From Halomonas qaidamensis (lineage in GTDB: Bacteria; Pseudomonadota; Gammaproteobacteria; Pseudomonadales; Halomonadaceae): a stretch of 64,000 bases of DNA. Shown in pieces: positions 9,396-20,586 of the stretch. The position numbers and the translations under genes are program-made. The stretch covers positions 1,798,001 through 1,862,000 of the forward strand of contig NZ_CP080627.1 in the NCBI RefSeq assembly GCF_025917315.1. Reading direction: 5' to 3'. The notes under the pieces were generated by a model. It searched no databases and was not told where the DNA came from. It worked only from the letters and a program-made list of their open reading frames with translations. Position 1 is the first letter of the stretch, and each line of letters opens with the position of its first letter.

Positions 9396-10712
9396 TCATA
9401 GCGCTTGTGCTAACCAGCGTCGACGCTGCCAAACCCATAAGAAGCTGCCGGAATTGAGCGAGCGGTAAAAGAGTTGCACTAACCAAACACCGAGTAGCCC
9501 ATAGCCCAGTTCAATACCTACCCACCAAGCCATTGGTAAGAATACCAACCACTGTATACTCAAAGTAAGCAGCATCACTGTTCGCTGGGCTCCGGCGCCC
9601 ATTAATGCCTGAGCCAGCACCAGGGCGGCTGCATCTAGCACAATCATAAGGCCAGTAATTTGTAACGGTAGAGTACCCAGCTGAATGAGCGAAGGGTCTT
9701 CGAAGAAAATAGTCAGAACCGCTGCAGGGAACAAGAGCATGGGGAGTGCCAACACGGTTAGCATCACGCCAGCGACACTTAAAGCGTCGATCCCCCAGCG
9801 GTGAGCCGCCTGTAGATCATCTCGACCTAATGCTTCTCCCACCAAACTCATCGCTGCGATGCCAACACCGACCCCAGGTAAAATAAGCAGCAACGATAAA
9901 TTCACTAACACATGGCCAACAGCGACACTTTCCGTGCCCATCCTGCCTAATAGCCAGAACAACACCACATAACCTGCTGCGAACCACACTTGTTGCATGG
10001 AGTGGGGAAAGGCGAGTAATAGCGTTGTTTTTAGTGAGTGCAACGTCTGCTTCTGTTGGGTAAGCGCACCAGCGTGATACGTTACGCCCGCCCAAATGAG
10101 TAGCCCAAGCAGTAAAGAAAGCGTTGTACCAATACCCGCGCCACTGATACCCAGCGCCGGAAGGCCGCCGATGCCGTAAATTAGCCCGGCGCTGGCAATT
10201 ACGTTAAACACATGCACAATCACAATAATGCGGAGGTAAAGGTGCGTGTGCTGTCGCCCGTTCCAGTAACCACGAAAGCAAAGTGTCAGGGCAATCGCTG
10301 TTAACGACACCACGCGCCAGCGGAAATACTCCACGGCAATGGCCGTCACATCATCGGCAGGCGCAATCACTTGTATTAGCCAAGGCGCTTGCCACCATGC
10401 CAGGCACGAGAGTGGAAGGGCGACGATTACCGCGATAAGCAAGCCCGAGTGAAGTGAGCGAGTCAGTGGGAAGTGTCTTGCGCCCAGGTCCTGAGAGGTT
10501 TGTGACTGGACGCTGGAGGAGAGGCCAAATACCAGCGCTGTCATCATAAACATGGCATAGCCGCCGATACCAACCCCTGCCAAGGCTTCTTGTCCTAAAT
10601 GCCCGACCAATGCAGCGTCAATAAGGTTGAGCATGCTTTGTGAGAGCATGCCCAACATGATGGGTAAGGCTAGGCGCATTACCTTACCTTGGCGGCGACC
10701 CACTGGCGACAT
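9396..10712 (-). CDS. MATE-family efflux transporter
   Basis: A 438-residue membrane protein with about twelve hydrophobic segments in two similar halves. It starts with VMRLALPIMLGMLSQSMLNL and DAALVGHLGQEALAGVGIG, the typical MATE first-helix pair; GYWNGRQHTHL also fits the family. MATE proteins export cationic compounds and metabolites in exchange for Na+ or H+; a sodium-driven mode would fit a halophile but is inferred. Its ATG is 10 bases after the metH stop, so it is probably cotranscribed with metH, though no functional link is evident. Confidence 0.9.
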   Translation of the reverse strand: MSPVGRRQGKVMRLALPIMLGMLSQSMLNLIDAALVGHLGQEALAGVGIGGYAMFMMTALVFGLSSSVQSQTSQDLGARHFPLTRSLHSGLLIAVIVALPLSCLAWWQAPWLIQVIAPADDVTAIAVEYFRWRVVSLTAIALTLCFRGYWNGRQHTHLYLRIIVIVHVFNVIASAGLIYGIGGLPALGISGAGIGTTLSLLLGLLIWAGVTYHAGALTQQKQTLHSLKTTLLLAFPHSMQQVWFAAGYVVLFWLLGRMGTESVAVGHVLVNLSLLLILPGVGVGIAAMSLVGEALGRDDLQAAHRWGIDALSVAGVMLTVLALPMLLFPAAVLTIFFEDPSLIQLGTLPLQITGLMIVLDAAALVLAQALMGAGAQRTVMLLTLSIQWLVFLPMAWWVGIELGYGLLGVWLVQLFYRSLNSGSFLWVWQRRRWLAQAL

Positions 10713-10722
10713 CAGCTAAACG

Positions 10723-14418
<3,696 letters not shown>

Positions 14419-14705
14419 GGCAGGGGGGAATCTCCAGCGTCTCGGTCAAAAAAGGATATTTTTATAGTCGTCGTTATAGTGTGAGCGGCCACTATCATAA
14501 CAAAGGGCACACCATAGGGCAGCAAGTAAGGGCGTGAAGTTATTGCAGTATCTGCATTAGGCACGTTCATATACCTAGCCAATAGCCTACTAAAATGGTC
14601 GGGATTGTGCTGGCGAGCACTTTTGCTTACCATAGGCGTTAATGAAATAGTTATAAATGACATGTGATGTGGCCACGCCACAACCACGGGAGGATAACAT
14701 CCCTT

Positions 14706-15317
14706 ATGACCGCGACTACCGAAACTGAAACTCAAGGTATTGATATTACTGACAGTGCTCAGGAGTATCTTGCTGAGCTGCTGGAAAAACAGAACGTTGA
14801 GGGTATCGCTGTACGCATTTTTATCACCCAGCCAGGCACACCCTACGCAGAAACCTGCCTAGCGTATTGCCGCCCAGGTGAAGAAGAGCCAACTGACGTT
14901 AAGCTTGAGCTTGAAAAGATTAACGTATTTCTTGATAAAAACAGCCTGGCGTTTCTAGATGAAGCAGTAGTTGATTTTAATGCAGATCGTATGGGAGGCC
15001 AGTTAACCATTAAGGCTCCTAACGCGAAAATGCCTAAAGTCAATGCCAATAGTCCGCTGGAAGACCGTATCAATTATACGCTTTACAGTGAGATTAACCC
15101 TGGGTTGGCAGCTCATGGCGGTGAAATCAAACTGGTCGAACTCACTGAAGACAACGTGGCAATTCTTGCCTTCGGTGGCGGTTGCCAAGGCTGTGCTGCG
15201 GTCGATCTAACGCTAAAAGATGGTGTTGAGAAAACACTCATGGAGCGGATTCCCGAATTAGCAGGCATCCGTGATGTGACTGACCATACCGATACAACGA
15301 ACGCCTATTACCGCTAA
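14706..15317 (+). CDS. nfuA: Fe-S biogenesis carrier NfuA
   Basis: A 203-residue NfuA. The N-terminal A-type-like domain ([17 protein letters not shown] to about residue 105) is degenerate, and the C-terminal Nfu domain has the cluster-binding C-x-x-C in [13 protein letters not shown]. NfuA delivers [4Fe-4S] clusters to enzymes such as aconitase, especially under iron or oxidative stress. The frame is open from 14664, but [11 protein letters not shown] at 14706 agrees with the family start and has GGGAGG about 12 bases upstream. An intrinsic terminator follows, so it is monocistronic. sufE lies 2.5 kb downstream on the same strand, beyond the recombinase module. Confidence 0.95.
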   Translation: MTATTETETQGIDITDSAQEYLAELLEKQNVEGIAVRIFITQPGTPYAETCLAYCRPGEEEPTDVKLELEKINVFLDKNSLAFLDEAVVDFNADRMGGQLTIKAPNAKMPKVNANSPLEDRINYTLYSEINPGLAAHGGEIKLVELTEDNVAILAFGGGCQGCAAVDLTLKDGVEKTLMERIPELAGIRDVTDHTDTTNAYYR

Positions 15318-15346
15318 CGTTATAGTAGTGACATTGTGTTCGCTCC

Positions 15347-15378
15347 AAAAGCCCAGCAGTAATTTGCTGGGCTTTTTT
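15347..15378 (+). terminator. Intrinsic terminator after nfuA, bidirectional shape
   Basis: The arm aaaagcccagca (15347-15358), a six-base loop and tgctgggctttt from 15365, ending in a run of six T at 15373-15378. The A-run on the left arm would also supply a T-tract for the opposite strand, so it may also stop the leftward KfrA-like gene that ends at 15391. Confidence 0.88.
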
Positions 15379-15390
15379 ATGAGTGAACGG

Positions 15391-16425
15391 TCACTCGTCG
15401 TTTGTTCTGTTCTCTTTTTCTTGGAAAGAGAGCGTCTTTGGCAAAGCCGTTAGCTGTTCCTGAAGCGCTTCCATACGCTGCCAAAGCTGCTGCTGCCAGT
15501 TATCATCCTTAAGCGCTGTTTGATGCTGTTTTTCTAATGCTTGGTAGGCCTTATTAAGATCATTTTTTAGGCTGTTGTGCTGCTCTTCAAGCGATGCGTT
15601 CATGCGCTCAAGTTCATCAATGCGCTGTTGCAAGCTACTGTTGTCTAACTGGTAGTGCTGTAGCGTCTCTTTTTTTAGCTGAAGCTCCTTCGTAAGCGTG
15701 TCTGCACGTTGCTCCGTCTGTTGCAGGCGTTTTTGCAGTGCTTTTTCTTCTTGGGCCCGCTCTTGCCTTAACGTATCTAGCAGCGCCATCAGTTTTCCTT
15801 CTGCTGCTTCGTTACGCTGCTCTTCCTGCGTAAGACGCTGTTCCCAAACGGCTTGTCGCTGTTGCTGCTCTTCAGCAAAGCGCTCTTTAAGTGTAGCTAC
15901 TTCATACTCAGATTTCGTTAACAGCTGCTGATACTGCTTGACATCTTTAGCGGCTTGTTCTGCCTGGTGTTGCCATTGATGCTCATTGGCTTGGCTAGCC
16001 GCCAGCTCCCGGTTTAGCGTTTCCAGGCGCTGCTCTGTATGTCTCAAATGCTCCGCAAGGGCGCTTTCACGTTGTTCGGCATTTGCCGCTTGCTGAAGGG
16101 CTTCAGCGGCTTCCTGCTGGGCGTTCTCCACTTGTCGATTGGCATCCTCGCGATAGTGGATGAGAGCCTGGTTAGCGACTTCTTGCGCTTCTCTCCACAG
16201 CTCGCTTGCCACATTAACGATGACTTCTGGAACGCCCTTAGGTGGCGGAACGTCACGATTTTGCTCTCGCTCAATACGCCAACTACGGAAATGCTCACTG
16301 ATCGTGGTGAAGCTGCCTGTGCCCAGTACTTCCCGAATGCGTTGAACGCTTGGGGTATCGCCACGAGCGAGCAGGGTATCGACTGCTTGCTGAACATCAC
16401 TGTATTGAATCCCGCTGCGAGCCAT
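15391..16425 (-). CDS. KfrA-like coiled-coil DNA-binding protein (possible TnpT-like recombination accessory factor)
   Basis: A 344-residue protein. Residues 5-75 form a KfrA-type N-terminal DNA-binding domain (GIQYSDVQQAVDTLLARG, PSVQRIREVLGTGSFTTIS). From about residue 90 to the end it is a very long coiled coil rich in Gln, Glu and Ala. The frame opens at 16500, but the ATG at 16425 has AAGGA eight bases upstream. It diverges across 198 A+T-rich bases from a tyrosine recombinase gene. That is the arrangement of TnpT and TnpS, the cointegrate-resolution pair of Tn4651/Tn4652-type transposons, where the coiled-coil protein binds the intergenic site and assists the recombinase. Plasmid KfrA proteins are also self-regulating DNA binders. 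The TnpT-like role is inferred from layout and fold. Confidence 0.78.
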   Translation of the reverse strand: MARSGIQYSDVQQAVDTLLARGDTPSVQRIREVLGTGSFTTISEHFRSWRIEREQNRDVPPPKGVPEVIVNVASELWREAQEVANQALIHYREDANRQVENAQQEAAEALQQAANAEQRESALAEHLRHTEQRLETLNRELAASQANEHQWQHQAEQAAKDVKQYQQLLTKSEYEVATLKERFAEEQQQRQAVWEQRLTQEEQRNEAAEGKLMALLDTLRQERAQEEKALQKRLQQTEQRADTLTKELQLKKETLQHYQLDNSSLQQRIDELERMNASLEEQHNSLKNDLNKAYQALEKQHQTALKDDNWQQQLWQRMEALQEQLTALPKTLSFQEKENRTNDE

Positions 16426-16486
16426 GGCGCTTATCCTTATCAGATTGATAGCACTATTTTCATAGCATTTGGTTAAAATTACAATA

Positions 16487-16510
16487 ATTACGTAATACAT
16501 AAAACGTAAT
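16487..16510. promoter_or_regulatory. Palindrome plus repeated half-site in the divergent KfrA/recombinase intergenic region
   Basis: The perfect 10-base palindrome attacgtaat lies at 16487-16496, and the half-site acgtaat recurs at 16504-16510. The position just upstream of the KfrA-like start and inside the shared control region suits an autoregulatory operator or accessory-protein binding site. This is inference from sequence symmetry only. Confidence 0.4.
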
Positions 16511-16531
16511 ATTATTTACACTTAGCGCTAT

Positions 16532-16563
16532 AAATTCAAGATTACCCCTATTATCTTGAATTT
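16532..16563. other. Candidate tyrosine-recombinase core site (13-6-13 inverted repeat)
   Basis: Left arm aaattcaagatta (16532-16544) and right arm ttatcttgaattt (16551-16563) pair at 12 of 13 positions, with a perfect outer 11 of 11, around a 6-base centre (16545-16550, ccccta). Inverted arms of this size around a 6-8 base spacer are the classical core-site architecture of tyrosine recombinases such as XerCD, Cre and TnpS. It lies 60 bases before the recombinase ATG, between divergent recombinase and KfrA-like genes. It could instead be an operator; only strand-exchange assays would separate these. Confidence 0.55.
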
Positions 16564-16623
16564 CTTCGCTCGTAACGTCACACTTAACCTATTGAAGAAG
16601 CACTCATAGAGGGAGGCGTAGCG

Positions 16624-17820
16624 ATGCCCACAGAGGTAACAAAACAGCGATCGCTAGGGAGTAAGCGTCTAGAAAAGGACAGCTGGTCTGATTTGTTGCC
16701 TAAGCTCTCCTTGCTTGATGCGCCACAAACTGACGTTTTGTTAATTGACGCCCAAAACGATGTCGAGGCGGTGGCTGCGTGGCTGCAGGAGTATCAAGAT
16801 AGCCCTCAAACGCTGAAAAGTTACCGCCGGGAAGCAGAGCGACTGTTGCTTTGGCTGGCTAGCCAAAACAATCAGTTACGCGATATGAATCGTGAATTGT
16901 TGCGCCAATACGAGGCTTTTTTGGAAGATCCACAGCCAGCTGAGCAGTGGGTGGGGCCAAGTAAGCCTCGTTATCATGCCCAATGGCGGCCTTTTCGTGG
17001 CGGGCTTTCACCGGCAAGCCGGCGTCAAAGCCTGATTATTCTGCAGGGCCTATATAGCTGGTTGGTAGAAGCTGGGTGGGTAAGGCACAACCCATTTGTG
17101 CTGATGCGTGACAAGGCAAGGCGGCTAAATAACCAGACTCAAACCATTGAGCGCTATTTAGAAGGCGATCTCTGGGCCTGGTTTTGGCAGTGGCTAAATG
17201 CACCAGCAAAGCTCACTAGTGAGCGAGAAGCTTACGAGCAAGCGCGGCGACGGTTTATCGTCAGCTTCGCTTATCTGTTAGCCCCTCGGATTAGTGAAAT
17301 GGCTAACGCACGGATGGATGATTTTCAGGAAAGAGAGGGGCGCTGGTGGTGGGTAGTGGTTGGCAAGGGCAGTAAGCTTGCGCGCATTCCGGTGCCCAAC
17401 GACATGCTGGAATGCTTAATCGAGTGGCGAGGAGCGCTTGAGTTACAAGGATTGCCCAGTTACCACGAGCCTACTCCACTCATTCGCGCGCTTGATAAGC
17501 ATCGTGGCATTAGCGATAACCAGCTCTACCGGTTGCTTAAAAGCACATTTAGCGAAGCCGCTGATGCGCTAGAGGCGCAAAATGGCAAGCTCGCTTATGT
17601 TAGTGCGCTGCGTAGGGCGACTCCCCACTGGCTACGGCACACGGCGATCACTCATCAGGCGCAGTCGGGGGTAAGTCTGCGCTATTTATCTGAAAGTGCC
17701 CGTCACTCTAAGCTAGATACAACAAGCCGCTATTTGCATATCGAGGACAACGAATGGCACCAAGAGCAGCAACGCCATCGCTTGAAATCAGCCCCCAAAA
17801 CCCCCTCTAAACCGTTATAA
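16624..17820 (+). CDS. Tyrosine site-specific recombinase/integrase (TnpS-like)
   Basis: A 398-residue tyrosine recombinase with an N-terminal SAM-like core-binding domain (about 50-175) and a C-terminal catalytic domain. All catalytic positions are present: Arg222 (LAPRISEMA), Lys about 247 (GKGSKLARI), His335-x-x-Arg338 (HWLRH), His361 (SARHSKLD) and nucleophile Tyr370 (SRYLHIE). It should therefore be active. GGGAGG lies seven bases upstream of the ATG. It is not next to a tRNA gene or phage genes; instead it diverges from a KfrA-like coiled-coil gene, with a palindromic site between, as in TnpS/TnpT resolution modules. No Tn3-type transposase is seen in the window. It is longer than XerC/D and not either of them. 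Confidence 0.9.
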   Translation: MPTEVTKQRSLGSKRLEKDSWSDLLPKLSLLDAPQTDVLLIDAQNDVEAVAAWLQEYQDSPQTLKSYRREAERLLLWLASQNNQLRDMNRELLRQYEAFLEDPQPAEQWVGPSKPRYHAQWRPFRGGLSPASRRQSLIILQGLYSWLVEAGWVRHNPFVLMRDKARRLNNQTQTIERYLEGDLWAWFWQWLNAPAKLTSEREAYEQARRRFIVSFAYLLAPRISEMANARMDDFQEREGRWWWVVVGKGSKLARIPVPNDMLECLIEWRGALELQGLPSYHEPTPLIRALDKHRGISDNQLYRLLKSTFSEAADALEAQNGKLAYVSALRRATPHWLRHTAITHQAQSGVSLRYLSESARHSKLDTTSRYLHIEDNEWHQEQQRHRLKSAPKTPSKPL

Positions 17821-17857
17821 TATCAACCACATTAGACATCAACCCAAAGGTAACGCC

Positions 17858-18277
17858 ATGGCAACTTCAGGCGCTGAGCTGGCCCAGCAAGAGTTGGTCG
17901 AAGAGTTTGAAATTTTTGATAACTGGATGGATCGTTATCAATACATCATCGATATGGGGAAGCAACTGCCTGACTTCCCCGAGGAGCAGCGAACCGAGGA
18001 GTTTAAGATTCAAGGCTGTCAATCCAACGTATGGATGTGTCATGAAGAGAAGGGCGACAAGCTGGTCTTCAAGGCAACCTCAGATGCTGCCATCGTGTCT
18101 GGCTTAATTGCGCTGCTGCTGAGAATCTATAGCGATCGCACACCCGATGAGATTAATCATACCCAGCCACACTTCTTGAAAGATTTAGGCTTAGATAAGC
18201 ACTTATCACCGACCCGCAGCAACGGCTTACATGCCATGTTGGAGCGTATTTACCAAGTGGCAAAGCAGCCAGAATAA
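17858..18277 (+). CDS. sufE: SufE-family cysteine desulfuration protein
   Basis: A 139-residue SufE homologue. The loop KIQGCQSNVWM carries the active-site Cys that accepts persulfide from a SufS/CsdA-type cysteine desulfurase. NWMDRYQYIIDMGKQLP at the N-terminus and the helical SGLIALLLRIYSDRTPDEI region complete the fold. It passes sulfur into Fe-S cluster assembly. AAAGGT precedes the ATG by six bases. It lies 37 bases behind the recombinase gene on the same strand, with no sufS/csdA adjacent, so the desulfurase partner is elsewhere; it may be a CsdE-type rather than a SufBCD-linked copy. Confidence 0.93.
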   Translation: MATSGAELAQQELVEEFEIFDNWMDRYQYIIDMGKQLPDFPEEQRTEEFKIQGCQSNVWMCHEEKGDKLVFKATSDAAIVSGLIALLLRIYSDRTPDEINHTQPHFLKDLGLDKHLSPTRSNGLHAMLERIYQVAKQPE

Positions 18278-18307
18278 GAAGCTAAAGAACAATCGACTTG
18301 AGGTATA

Positions 18308-18640
18308 TCAGCGCCGGTGATTGCAGGTTGAGCACGGCGCCTCGGCTAGGTCGGGATCTTCCTGGCATAATCGTTCGCTTCTACCGCCGGGAACCGGGTC
18401 AATACCGCCAGCACTGCCTGGGTGACACTTTACAATGCGTTTTATCGCCATCCAGCCCCCTTTAAAAGGGCCATGTACTTGGATGGCTTCAACGGTATAG
18501 GAAGAGCAGCTAGGCCAGAATCGGCAGCGAGGCCCCAGCAGTGGGCTAATAGTGTATTGGTAGACTTTAATAAAGCCTATCATCACCAATGAAAGTGTGT
18601 TCAAAGTCCAGTGCTTTATTAACGTTAGCAGGCGTAACAC
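18308..18640 (-). CDS. yidD: Membrane protein insertion efficiency factor YidD
   Basis: A 110-residue YidD. It has an amphipathic N-terminus and the signature [20 protein letters not shown], then [12 protein letters not shown] and [18 protein letters not shown], with the conserved cysteines. YidD aids YidC-dependent insertion of inner-membrane proteins. The GTG start overlaps the hisI stop (TAGTG) with no separate ribosome binding site, implying translational coupling; a later ATG at 18583 is a possible alternative. Position is unusual: yidD normally lies between rnpA and yidC near the origin, but here it ends a zur-hisI unit. Confidence 0.93.
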   Translation of the reverse strand: MLRLLTLIKHWTLNTLSLVMIGFIKVYQYTISPLLGPRCRFWPSCSSYTVEAIQVHGPFKGGWMAIKRIVKCHPGSAGGIDPVPGGRSERLCQEDPDLAEAPCSTCNHRR

Positions 18641-19107
18641 TATTTTTTGCCGTAAAGGGTCGCTGGATCGATAAGCGGTTCACTGGTAATCGCTGCGTGC
18701 TCATTACTAAGCGATACGTAGAAGCAACTGCGTCGGCCGGTGTGACAGGCAGGACCCGTTTGGTCAACTTGGAGTAGCAGCGTGTCGCCATCACAGTCAA
18801 GCGCAGCGCTTTTTAGTTGCTGCTGCTGGCCAGAGGTTTCACCTTTACGCCACAGCTTTTGACGCGAACGGGAGTAGTAGCAAACACGCTGAGTGGTTAG
18901 CGTTTCTTCGAGTGCCTCGCGGTTCATCCATGCCATCATTAGCACTTCGCCTGAATCAAACTGTTGGGCGATGGCAGGAAGCAATCCGCCTTCATTAAAT
19001 CGTACGGCATCTAACAAGGCATTTATCTGGGGCAGATCATCAGAAGGGCTGGCAACTTCCAATGCCTTGAAGAGATCACCAGGGGGTAATTGATCAAAAC
19101 GGGACAT
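18640..19107 (-). CDS. hisI: Phosphoribosyl-AMP cyclohydrolase
   Basis: A 155-residue HisI that hydrolyses phosphoribosyl-AMP to ProFAR, step three of histidine synthesis. It shows [29 protein letters not shown] and [13 protein letters not shown] with the metal-binding acidic residues. The zinc-ligand cysteines are retained in DCDGD, GPACHTG and SCFYV. The ATG at 19107 overlaps the zur stop as TGATG; the GTG one codon earlier is less likely. Fusion to or adjacency with hisE is absent. Linkage to zur suggests a zinc-regulated copy, as known for duplicated HisI in some proteobacteria, but whether a second hisI exists cannot be seen here. Confidence 0.94.
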   Translation of the reverse strand: MSRFDQLPPGDLFKALEVASPSDDLPQINALLDAVRFNEGGLLPAIAQQFDSGEVLMMAWMNREALEETLTTQRVCYYSRSRQKLWRKGETSGQQQQLKSAALDCDGDTLLLQVDQTGPACHTGRRSCFYVSLSNEHAAITSEPLIDPATLYGKK

Positions 19108-19556
19108 CACTCATTACTCGCAGTTCGACATTGTTGACACAAGCCTTGAAGCTCTATGGTTTGACGCTCGACATTAAACCCTTGATGCTTAGCTAACGCA
19201 GCCAGCTGGTCACTTATTTCATCTAAGTGAAGCTCTTCAACATAACCGCATTTGCGACAAATCAATAGTTGAAAGCCGTGGACATGCTCGGGGCAGGCGC
19301 AGGCCACGTAAGCATTCTGAGACTCAATGCGATGTACTAGGCCTTGCTCAATCAGAAAATCGAGAGCGCGATAAACGGTTGGAGGGCGGGCAGCAGCATG
19401 CTCAGTAGATAGTTGATCTAGCAAATCATATGCTTTTAAGCCGCCACCATTTTCCGCAATCAGTTCCAACACCCTGCGACGAATAGGCGTAAACCTGACG
19501 CCACGGGTATGGCACTGAGACTCCGCTTGTTGTAATAGCGTATTAGCTTCTGTCAT
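19107..19556 (-). CDS. zur: Fur-family transcriptional regulator, Zur-like
   Basis: A 149-residue Fur-family protein with winged-helix sequence RFTPIRRRVLELIAENGG and the recognition region RPPTVYRALDFLIEQGLVHRIE. The dimerisation domain has structural-zinc cysteine pairs in LICRKCGYVEE and LCQQCRTAS, and the HVHGFQLLICRKC pattern is closer to Zur than to Fur. Zur represses zinc uptake and zinc-sparing genes when zinc is plentiful. It overlaps hisI and lies 31 bases behind the ATP-grasp gene, so it may be read through from that operon. No znuABC cluster is in the window. Confidence 0.87.
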   Translation of the reverse strand: MTEANTLLQQAESQCHTRGVRFTPIRRRVLELIAENGGGLKAYDLLDQLSTEHAAARPPTVYRALDFLIEQGLVHRIESQNAYVACACPEHVHGFQLLICRKCGYVEELHLDEISDQLAALAKHQGFNVERQTIELQGLCQQCRTASNE

Positions 19557-19587
19557 TAGGTAACTCGTTGAACGTCTTAGGCGTAGT

Positions 19588-20586
19588 CTACGCCGTTACC
19601 GAAGGCGTGTCAGGGGTTTCGACGAGCTCACTTTGTCGGGCGAAATAATGTTGTGCAAACGCCACCCGCTTAGCAACAGGAACACCGTCTGGCTGTTGTT
19701 CGATTAGATCGAGCCGACGCCTCAGCCCTTCACCGTTTGTCATTTGAATAGCAAGACCTGGGCGTGCATTAAGCTCTAGCAGCATAGGGCCATGCTGACG
19801 ATCAAGTACCATGTCGGTACCTAGGTAGCCAAGCCCAGTCATCTCGTAGCAGCTAGCGGCAAGGTGAAGTAGGGTGTCCCACTGAGGCACGACCAAGCTT
19901 GCTAAATCGTGGCCTGTATCAGGGTGGCTATAACAGGGCCTATCAAACTGTACGCCGCGCAATGCCGCCCCTGTCGCAATGTTTAAACCCACCCCAACAG
20001 CACCTTGGTGAAGGTTGGCCTTACCATCTGAGGCGGCAGTAGAAAGCCGCATCATCGCCATGACGGGGTAGCCTTTAAACACAATGACACGGATGTCTGG
20101 TACACCTTCGTAGGTATAAGCCATCAAGCTTTCATCAAAATTGATCAGTGTTTCGATGACCGCGACATCTGGTGAGCCGCCTAGTGAGTACAGCCCAGAA
20201 AGTATGTTTGAAACGTGGCGCTCAATGTCTTCAATCGTCAAGCTGACACCGCTGGGCTTGATAAAGGCACCCTCGTGTACTTTCTCTATAACGAGGATTC
20301 CTTTGCCGCCACTGCCTTTGGCTGGCTTGATCACAAAGCCTGAGTGGCCACTCAGCATCTCATCGATATGTTTCACACCAAACTGAGTTGTTACCGTACC
20401 GATGAGCTCAGGTGTCGTGATGCCGTAGCGTTGAGCAATCAGCTTGGTTTTCAACTTATCATCAACAAGTGGGTACAGGCGACGTGAATTATAGCGGCCA
20501 ATGTAGCGAATGTTTCGCCGGTTCATGCCGATAATTCCCTTATCTCTGAGCCGAGAGGGCCACGTCCAGTTCTTTAGCCAACTCAT
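19588..20586 (-). CDS. RimK-related ATP-grasp alpha-L-glutamate ligase-like protein
   Basis: A 332-residue ATP-grasp protein of the RimK-related glutamate-ligase-like family. It contains RRNIRYIGRYNSRRLYPLVDDKL near the N-terminus, the ATP-binding loop GFVIKPAKGSGGKGILVI, and the metal-binding end DMVLDRQHGPMLLELNARPGLAI. Such enzymes form amide bonds between a carboxylate and an amine through an acyl phosphate. The start ATG overlaps the 7TM protein stop (ATGA), so the two are translationally coupled. With the retropepsin-like lipoprotein further upstream this is the conserved three-gene set predicted, from comparative genomics, to make or modify a peptide-like product. The substrates are unknown. 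Confidence 0.88.
   Translation of the reverse strand: MSWLKNWTWPSRLRDKGIIGMNRRNIRYIGRYNSRRLYPLVDDKLKTKLIAQRYGITTPELIGTVTTQFGVKHIDEMLSGHSGFVIKPAKGSGGKGILVIEKVHEGAFIKPSGVSLTIEDIERHVSNILSGLYSLGGSPDVAVIETLINFDESLMAYTYEGVPDIRVIVFKGYPVMAMMRLSTAASDGKANLHQGAVGVGLNIATGAALRGVQFDRPCYSHPDTGHDLASLVVPQWDTLLHLAASCYEMTGLGYLGTDMVLDRQHGPMLLELNARPGLAIQMTNGEGLRRRLDLIEQQPDGVPVAKRVAFAQHYFARQSELVETPDTPSVTA

Noticed and set aside
14419..14705. Possible SAM or cobalamin riboswitch before metH
   Set aside because: I looked for the conserved B12-box and SAM-box elements in the divergent metH-nfuA region and did not see them; a covariance model search would settle it.
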